A stretch of DNA of 64,000 bases from Erysipelotrichaceae bacterium (GTDB lineage Bacteria > Bacillota_I > Bacilli_A > Erysipelotrichales > Erysipelotrichaceae), in contig JAUMYM010000002.1 in the NCBI GenBank assembly GCA_030528645.1, positions 1 through 64,000 of the forward strand, written 5' to 3'. Shown here piece by piece: positions 59,118-64,000 of the stretch. Under the pieces are notes generated by a model. The model saw only the letters and a list, made by a program, of their open reading frames with translations. It was not told the origin of the DNA and made no database searches. The translations under genes and the position numbers were made by a program. Numbering within the stretch: the stretch's first letter is position 1; each line of letters begins with the position of its first letter.

Positions 59118-59568
59118 CTGCCTTCATCCTTAATGCATCTTCATAATGATGTTTATCAACATCCTTAAAAATGTCAAACATCGTATAACGTGAATCACTT
59201 ACAAAGGTACTGTTTGATAAATTTGAAAACATATACTCAGCACAAGTCTTTTCATCTAAATGATATGGTAGTTCACTTGTTTCATCATAAATTTGAAAAC
59301 TACTATACAATGCACCTAATACATAACTTAAGGCTTCTAAGATAACTTCATGTTCAAACTCAATTAAAGAATCTACCAAATCAATCTTAAAACTATTACT
59401 AACAATGACATCTTTTAGTTTTACTTTTTGATCTTCTAACAATAAATGAGCTTCTAACTTTTTATCCTTCATTTGATACATTAATTTAAATTCATTTAAC
59501 AACTTCACAAATACCGTATTGATATCCTCATTACGATATTCTTCAATAATACTTACCGGATTTTTCAT
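59110..59568 (-). CDS. Unknown cytoplasmic protein, 152 residues
   Basis: No signal peptide or membrane helix; acidic with several helix-rich stretches (EEYRNEDINTVFVKLLNEFKL, then FEHEVILEALSYVLGALYSSF, read in pieces). I do not recognise a family. It is tightly packed between prmC and the YjjG-like nucleotidase (2-base gap and 8-base overlap), so translation with its neighbours is expected. It may be an Erysipelotrichia-specific member of the tdk-prfA-prmC operon. Confidence 0.65.
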   Translation of the reverse strand: MKNPVSIIEEYRNEDINTVFVKLLNEFKLMYQMKDKKLEAHLLLEDQKVKLKDVIVSNSFKIDLVDSLIEFEHEVILEALSYVLGALYSSFQIYDETSELPYHLDEKTCAEYMFSNLSNSTFVSDSRYTMFDIFKDVDKHHYEDALRMKADV

Positions 59569-59569
59569 A

Positions 59570-60424
59570 CTAACCTCCCAGTTTTACAATCAACATACGA
59601 TCTTTACCATTAATATCTTTTAATACTTCAAATGTGCTTTGTGGAAATGTTACCTCTACAAGCTTTGATAAAGCCTCTTTTTGATCCCAACCAATTTCAA
59701 AAGCTAAAAAGGCTTTGTCTTTAAGAATGAGATGTGCTTTTTCAAAGACTTCACGATAATACTTTAACCCATCACTTCCACCAAATAAAGCAACATGTGG
59801 TTCAAACTCTTTTACAGATGTTTCTAAGACTTCATCTTGTTTAATATAAGGTGGATTGCAAATTAAAACATCTACTTTACAACCATTTTCAATCAGTGGA
59901 TCCAACATATTTCCTAGGTAATATTTTAACTCAACATGGTTTAAGGTTGCATTTTGCTTTGTCACTTCTAAAGCCTCAGCACTAATATCACTTGCTAACA
60001 TTTTAACCTTCGGCTCTTCAGCCGCGACACTAATCGCAATGGCTCCTGAACCACATCCAATATCACAAGCTACTATTTCGTTATAATCCTTAAACATATC
60101 ATCCATGGTCATTAAGATATTAGCAACCAATTCTTCGGTTTCATAACGAGGAATTAACACATCGCGATTCACTTTAAATTGATAGCCATAAAACCAAGCA
60201 TAGCCTAAAACATAATTCATTGGCTCATGGTTTAAAATACGTTTGATCCCTTTTCGGAAAGCATCAAGAATTTCTTGAGGCACTTCTTTGTCTATGTTGA
60301 GATATAAATCATATTGACGTTCATTACAAAGCTCTAAGAGAAATAATTTACACGTTTCCATTGGAATATCACTATCTCTTAGTTTTTGTTTATACTCTTT
60401 GAGTAAATGATTAAAGGTAAGCAT
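59570..60424 (-). CDS. prmC: Release-factor glutamine methyltransferase
   Basis: 284 residues. Methylates the GGQ glutamine of RF1/RF2. N-terminal helical domain, SAM motif VACDIGCGSGAIAISVA and catalytic NPPYIKQDEV are intact. Its start overlaps the prfA stop by one base (TAATG), so enzyme and substrate are translationally coupled. Confidence 0.96.
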   Translation of the reverse strand: MLTFNHLLKEYKQKLRDSDIPMETCKLFLLELCNERQYDLYLNIDKEVPQEILDAFRKGIKRILNHEPMNYVLGYAWFYGYQFKVNRDVLIPRYETEELVANILMTMDDMFKDYNEIVACDIGCGSGAIAISVAAEEPKVKMLASDISAEALEVTKQNATLNHVELKYYLGNMLDPLIENGCKVDVLICNPPYIKQDEVLETSVKEFEPHVALFGGSDGLKYYREVFEKAHLILKDKAFLAFEIGWDQKEALSKLVEVTFPQSTFEVLKDINGKDRMLIVKLGG

Positions 60425-61497
60425 TATTGCTCACCTAATAAAATCTCTTTCTGTTCATTTTGTAGTAAAGCTTCAATCACATCATCCAGTTTTCCTTCTA
60501 CAATACGATCTAACTGATTAAGTGTTAACCCAATGCGATGATCGGTTACACGGTTTTGTGGATAGTTATAGGTTCTAATCTTTTCAGAACGATCTCCGGT
60601 ACCCATCTTTTCACGACGAGCTTTACCTTCCGCTTCCGCTTTTTGACGTTGATATTCTTCATATACACGAGCCTTGATTAACTTTAACGCTGTTTCACGG
60701 TTAGCAATTTGAGAACGACCATCTTGACAGTTTACCGTAATCCCCGTTGGAACATGGACAATACGTACCGCACTATCTGTCTTATTGATGTGTTGCCCTC
60801 CGGCACCGGAAGCACGATGCGTTTCAATGGTTAACTCAGATTCTGGAATTTCAATATCCGTTTCTTCAACATCCGGAAGAACAAAAACAACAGCCGTTGA
60901 TGTATGTACACGTCCTTGTGTTTCCGTCTTTGGTACACGTTGCACACGATGAGCTCCACTTTCAAATTTAAAGTTACGATAAGCATCTTCACCCTTTACA
61001 ATAAAACTAATTAAGGTATATCCTCCAGCTTCTGCTTCACTGGATTCCAACACTTGAACTTTAAACCCTTTATTTTCTGCATAATAACTATACATACGGA
61101 ATAAATCACCCGCAAAGATATTTCCTTCATCACCACCGGCAGCCCCTCGAATTTCCACAATGGCATCGTGGTCATCCACCGGATCTCTTGGAATTAATAA
61201 CACTTCAAGTTTTTCCATCAGCACTTCTTTTTGTGGAAGCAATTCATCCAACTCCATTTGTGCCATTTCTTTTAATTCTACATCTTGTTCCTGCAACATC
61301 GCTTCTGCTTGTTGAATATGACTATCTAATGCCTTTAGTTGTTGAAAAGCTTCATATACTTTGCGAAGAGAAGCCTGTTCCTTGGCAAGTTTTGCCATAA
61401 GTTTTGGTTGACTAATCACTTCATCACTAATTAATTGATCATTAATTTCTAAATATCGATCTTCTACTTTCTGTAAACGAACATGTATTGCGTCCAT
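60424..61497 (-). CDS. prfA: Peptide chain release factor 1
   Basis: 357 residues. Reads UAA and UAG. The hydrolysis motif is in ASGAGGQHINKTDSAVR, and the anticodon-like P-x-T motif region (TETQGRVHTS) is present. AGGAGG precedes the ATG. It is flanked by tdk and prmC, the usual Firmicutes order. Confidence 0.97.
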   Translation of the reverse strand: MDAIHVRLQKVEDRYLEINDQLISDEVISQPKLMAKLAKEQASLRKVYEAFQQLKALDSHIQQAEAMLQEQDVELKEMAQMELDELLPQKEVLMEKLEVLLIPRDPVDDHDAIVEIRGAAGGDEGNIFAGDLFRMYSYYAENKGFKVQVLESSEAEAGGYTLISFIVKGEDAYRNFKFESGAHRVQRVPKTETQGRVHTSTAVVFVLPDVEETDIEIPESELTIETHRASGAGGQHINKTDSAVRIVHVPTGITVNCQDGRSQIANRETALKLIKARVYEEYQRQKAEAEGKARREKMGTGDRSEKIRTYNYPQNRVTDHRIGLTLNQLDRIVEGKLDDVIEALLQNEQKEILLGEQ

Positions 61498-61506
61498 ATA
61501 CTCCTC

Positions 61507-62103
61507 CTATTTCTGAAATAAACTAGGTTTATTTGGTACTTTATGACAATGGCGACAACTAGCTTCATACGATTCACTGGCGCCCACTAAAATAATAGGC
61601 TCATCAAAACTAGCCGGTAAGCCATTTACAATTCTTTGACTTCTTGTAGCCGGTGCTCCACATGTATTACATACCGCAGTAAGCTTTGTTACAAATTCCG
61701 CTTGAGTCATTAACAAAGGCATAATACCAAATGGCTCCCCACGAAAATCCTGATCAAGACCTGCAGCCATTACACGAATCCCTTTGCGTGCCAAGTAGTC
61801 GCATACTTCGACAATTCCTTCATCAAAAAACTGCACTTCATCAATCGCCACTACATCTAAATCTTCATCAATGTAATCTAAAATTTTTATAGAATTTTCT
61901 ACTACTATACTTTCTACACTACTACCTGCATGACTTACAACCAAGGTGTTACTATAACGATTGTCAGTCAAAGGTTTAAACACTTTAATACGTTTTTTTG
62001 CAAATTCTAATACTTTTATACGTCGAATCAACTCTTCTGTCTTACCGGCAAACATACATCCGGTTATGACTTCAACCCATCCTTGTCGATATGTTTGATA
62101 CAT
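61507..62103 (-). CDS. tdk: Thymidine kinase
   Basis: 198 residues from the ATG at 62103 (AGGGGTGA upstream); an in-frame ATG at 62157 would add 18 residues through the ribosome site. Type II TK: P-loop [21 protein letters not shown], lasso region [21 protein letters not shown] with zinc cysteines CNTCGAP and CRHCH. It phosphorylates thymidine in salvage. Confidence 0.96.
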   Translation of the reverse strand: MYQTYRQGWVEVITGCMFAGKTEELIRRIKVLEFAKKRIKVFKPLTDNRYSNTLVVSHAGSSVESIVVENSIKILDYIDEDLDVVAIDEVQFFDEGIVEVCDYLARKGIRVMAAGLDQDFRGEPFGIMPLLMTQAEFVTKLTAVCNTCGAPATRSQRIVNGLPASFDEPIILVGASESYEASCRHCHKVPNKPSLFQK

Positions 62104-62163
62104 GATTTCACCCCTATTTTTCCTATTTATTCTATCAATTTTCAGTTGTTTTAACAATAACCT

Positions 62164-62973
62164 TTATAAATCAAGCAATTCCTTAATGGCATAACTAATA
62201 CCTTCTTCATCATTAGATCTTGTAACGATATTGGCAACTTGCTTAACTTCTTCTTTCGCATTTGCCATTGCTACTCCAACACCGGCATATTCAATCATCG
62301 TCAAATCATTATAACCATCACCAAAGGCAATCACATCTTCTTGTTTTAACCCTAAGGTTTTAATCAAGCAATCCAAAGAGCTCGCCTTATCAACATGTAG
62401 CGGCATCACTTCAATAAAAAATGCCTCCGAACGATAAATACTTAAAACTTTATGAAATTGCATCTGCAACTCTTTTTCCACCACCGCAGCTTTTTCAGGT
62501 GGTGCAGTCAATAATAATTTATTTATTGGCTGATGATCTAAATACGATGGAAAATCCTCTACAACACGTAACTCCATAAAATTTAAACGTTGTTCCAGCT
62601 CAATATACTCATCAATACGACGACCGCTTACAATGGTTTGATCCATGTAACTGATAATACCCACATCATTCTTTTGACAATAATCATAAATATCTTGGAT
62701 GTATGCACTTGGAAATAGGGTTTGATTAACCACTTCATCGGTTTTACAATTTACTACCTTAGCTCCATTAAAAGCTAAAAGATAACCACCTATTTCATCA
62801 AACTTCAATTCTTTTGCAAAAGCTTGTAATCCATTTACCGTACGACCACTAGCCAAAGCTAAATAATGCCCTTTTTTGGCTAAAGACATCAAAACTTCTT
62901 TTGTTTTTTGCGTAATTTGTTTTTGACTTGTTGTCAATGTTCCATCTATATCGAATACAAATAATTTCTTCAT
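62164..62973 (-). CDS. Cof-type HAD phosphatase
   Basis: 269 residues. HAD motif I FDIDGTLTTSQKQI at the N-terminus, Cof signature (GYLLAFNGAKVV), and motif IV AFGDGYNDLTMIEYAGVGVAMANA are intact. The large C2B cap lies in the middle. Substrates of the family are sugar phosphates, pyridoxal phosphate or flavins and cannot be assigned here. It lies between tdk and rpmE2. Confidence 0.9.
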   Translation of the reverse strand: MKKLFVFDIDGTLTTSQKQITQKTKEVLMSLAKKGHYLALASGRTVNGLQAFAKELKFDEIGGYLLAFNGAKVVNCKTDEVVNQTLFPSAYIQDIYDYCQKNDVGIISYMDQTIVSGRRIDEYIELEQRLNFMELRVVEDFPSYLDHQPINKLLLTAPPEKAAVVEKELQMQFHKVLSIYRSEAFFIEVMPLHVDKASSLDCLIKTLGLKQEDVIAFGDGYNDLTMIEYAGVGVAMANAKEEVKQVANIVTRSNDEEGISYAIKELLDL

Positions 62974-62989
62974 ACATTCTCCTTAAAAT

Positions 62990-63016
62990 AAAAAATAAGA
63001 GTAGAACTCTTATTTC
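62990..63016 (-). terminator. Intrinsic terminator after rpmE2
   Basis: AAATAAGAG (62993-63001) pairs with CTCTTATTT (63007-63015) around a 5-base loop, with a T run on the minus strand. It overlaps the end of the L31 gene. Confidence 0.85.
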
Positions 63017-63258
63017 TTTAAGCCAAATTTCTTATTGAATTTCTCAATTCTACCAGCTGCAGCAGCGAAACGTTGTTTACCTGTATAGAATGGATGTGTA
63101 TCAGAACTAATTTCCACTTTGATTAATGGATATGTATTTCCATCTTCCCATTCCACTGTTTCTTTTGATGCTTTTGTAGATCCAGATAAAAATTTATAAC
63201 CACTTGTGATATCCATAAATACCACTTTTCTATATTCTGGATGAATTCCTTTTTTCAT
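63010..63258 (-). CDS. rpmE2: Ribosomal protein L31, type B (zinc-free)
   Basis: 82 residues. [16 protein letters not shown], then [23 protein letters not shown] identify L31 type B. The CxxC zinc motif of the A form is absent, so this is the zinc-independent paralogue that replaces L31A under zinc limitation in organisms that have both. Whether an A form exists elsewhere is unknown. AGGGAG precedes the ATG. Confidence 0.95.
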   Translation of the reverse strand: MKKGIHPEYRKVVFMDITSGYKFLSGSTKASKETVEWEDGNTYPLIKVEISSDTHPFYTGKQRFAAAAGRIEKFNKKFGLKK

Positions 63259-63342
63259 ACTGATCTCCCTTCTGCCTTAATCACTCTGCGTGTTTAAAGT
63301 AAGTGCCTATATAATATAGCACATTCCAACTACTTTGACAAG

Positions 63343-64000
63343 CTAGATTTCATCAATTTGTTTGCGATATATCACTGCACCCAATGCCTTTAATTTTTCA
63401 TCTAAGCCATCATAACCACGGTCAATATGATATACTTCACGAATCGTTGTAGTTCCTTGTGCCATTAAACCTGCAATTACCAAAGCTGCTCCACAACGTA
63501 AATCTGTTGCCGTTACAAGCTCTCCGTATAAAGGCGTTGGTCCTGTAATGGTACAAGAAGCATTATATACATCTGCCTTTGCACCCATTTTCTGTAATTC
63601 AAAACAATTCTTAAAACGCTCCGGATAAATGGTTTCACGAACACTGCTTGTTCCATTTGCTTTGGTCATTAATGCGGTTAACGGTTGTTGCAAATCTGTT
63701 GCAAATCCCGGATAAGGTAGTGTTTGTACATCCACTGCCTTAATCTCTTTTGTTTCTTCAATCGTAATGCTATCAACATCAATGCTCATTTGAATCCCCA
63801 TTTCCTCTAACTTAGAAATTAAAGACTCTAAATGCTGAGGAATAATATTATTAATTGTCATCTTTTCTGCACAAGCCGCTGCCATAATAATAAATGTTCC
63901 CGCTTCAATACGATCCGGAATAATTTCATGGAAACAACCGGATAAGGATTCCACACCATCAATGGTAATAAACCCTGTACCTGCACCACGAATTTTTGCC
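63343..64000 (-). CDS. murA: UDP-N-acetylglucosamine 1-carboxyvinyltransferase (MurA), C-terminal half
   Basis: The frame enters from the right edge (first complete codon at 63999) and ends at 63343, about 219 codons, roughly half of a MurA. It starts in the middle of the enzyme: AKIRGAGTGFITIDGVESLSG, then CFHEIIPDRIEAGTFIIMAAA (read in pieces) and MTKANGTSSVRETIYPERF, then DLRCGAALVIAGLMAQGTT, all typical. It commits UDP-GlcNAc to peptidoglycan using PEP. The active-site Cys loop lies outside the window. It is either MurAA or MurAB/MurZ; the neighbourhood (rpmE, tdk, prfA) resembles the Bacillus murAB/murZ locus. Confidence 0.94.
   Translation of the reverse strand, partial: AKIRGAGTGFITIDGVESLSGCFHEIIPDRIEAGTFIIMAAACAEKMTINNIIPQHLESLISKLEEMGIQMSIDVDSITIEETKEIKAVDVQTLPYPGFATDLQQPLTALMTKANGTSSVRETIYPERFKNCFELQKMGAKADVYNASCTITGPTPLYGELVTATDLRCGAALVIAGLMAQGTTTIREVYHIDRGYDGLDEKLKALGAVIYRKQIDEI

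Overview
The window is 64 kb of AT-rich chromosomal DNA from a low-GC Gram-positive bacterium. The gene set and order fit the Firmicutes, most likely the class Erysipelotrichia. Evidence: a T-box leader upstream of lysS, the tilS-hpt-ftsH-hslO-dusB-lysS order, ftsE-ftsX next to a ctp protease and uvrB, upp joined to the ATP synthase operon, a tagO/mbl wall block, a c-di-AMP receptor (DarA/PstA type) and a SpaA/Cna-B wall protein. The class assignment is inference; the sequence carries no rRNA gene. I see no tRNA, rRNA, CRISPR array, insertion sequence or prophage. Coding density is very high and no gene-free stretch exceeds 300 bases. The longest are the lysS leader (about 230 bases) and the spaA-like/CAP divergent spacer (181 bases).

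Layout. 1-11.6 kb (minus): a truncated FtsX-type ABC permease, a stand-alone PASTA membrane protein, uvrB, a Ctp protease, an M32 carboxypeptidase, then ftsE-ftsX with an overlapping M23 coiled-coil peptidoglycan hydrolase, and a YitT transporter-like protein. 11.7-16.2 kb (plus): a FemX/MurM-type aminoacyl ligase, darA, a divergent macro-domain protein, a VWA protein and an AlaX-type editing protein. 16.2-26.7 kb (minus): an SseB-like protein, tagO, mbl, a YwzB/DUF1146 protein, and the upp-atpZ-atpI-atpBEFHAGDC operon. 26.8-33.3 kb (minus): an orphan lipoprotein, a regulated family II pyrophosphatase, and a housekeeping operon (dtd, small membrane protein, folD, DUF951, tsaC/sua5, rpiB, glyA). 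33.4-36 kb: rarA (plus) converging on a flavoprotein.

36-45.6 kb is the envelope/accessory section: a 1401-residue SpaA-repeat wall protein whose sorting signal has decayed or diverged, a divergently transcribed CAP-domain protein, a triple-PepSY lipoprotein, yaaA, a PfkB sugar kinase, a GH25 lysozyme and a second YitT protein. 45.7-56 kb is the conserved lysS-dusB-hslO-ftsH-hpt-tilS-ychF block, interrupted between dusB and lysS by four tandem paralogous lipoproteins. 56.1-64 kb: a P-type cation ATPase (plus), then the minus-strand block murA (cut by the window end), rpmE2, a Cof-type HAD phosphatase, tdk, prfA, prmC, an unknown 152-residue protein and a YjjG-like nucleotidase.

Functional themes are wall synthesis and remodelling (FtsEX-hydrolase, FemX, TagO, Mbl, MurA, GH25), energy (an ATP synthase whose c subunit carries the Na+-type ligand pattern, and a nucleotide-sensing pyrophosphatase), and translation quality control (AlaX, Dtd, TsaC, TilS, PrfA/PrmC, LysRS). 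No complete, clearly new multi-gene system is evident. The best leads are the two-cysteine lipoprotein array, the giant wall protein with the IAKTR signal, the macro/VWA pair with altered active-site residues, and several palindromes sitting on promoters.
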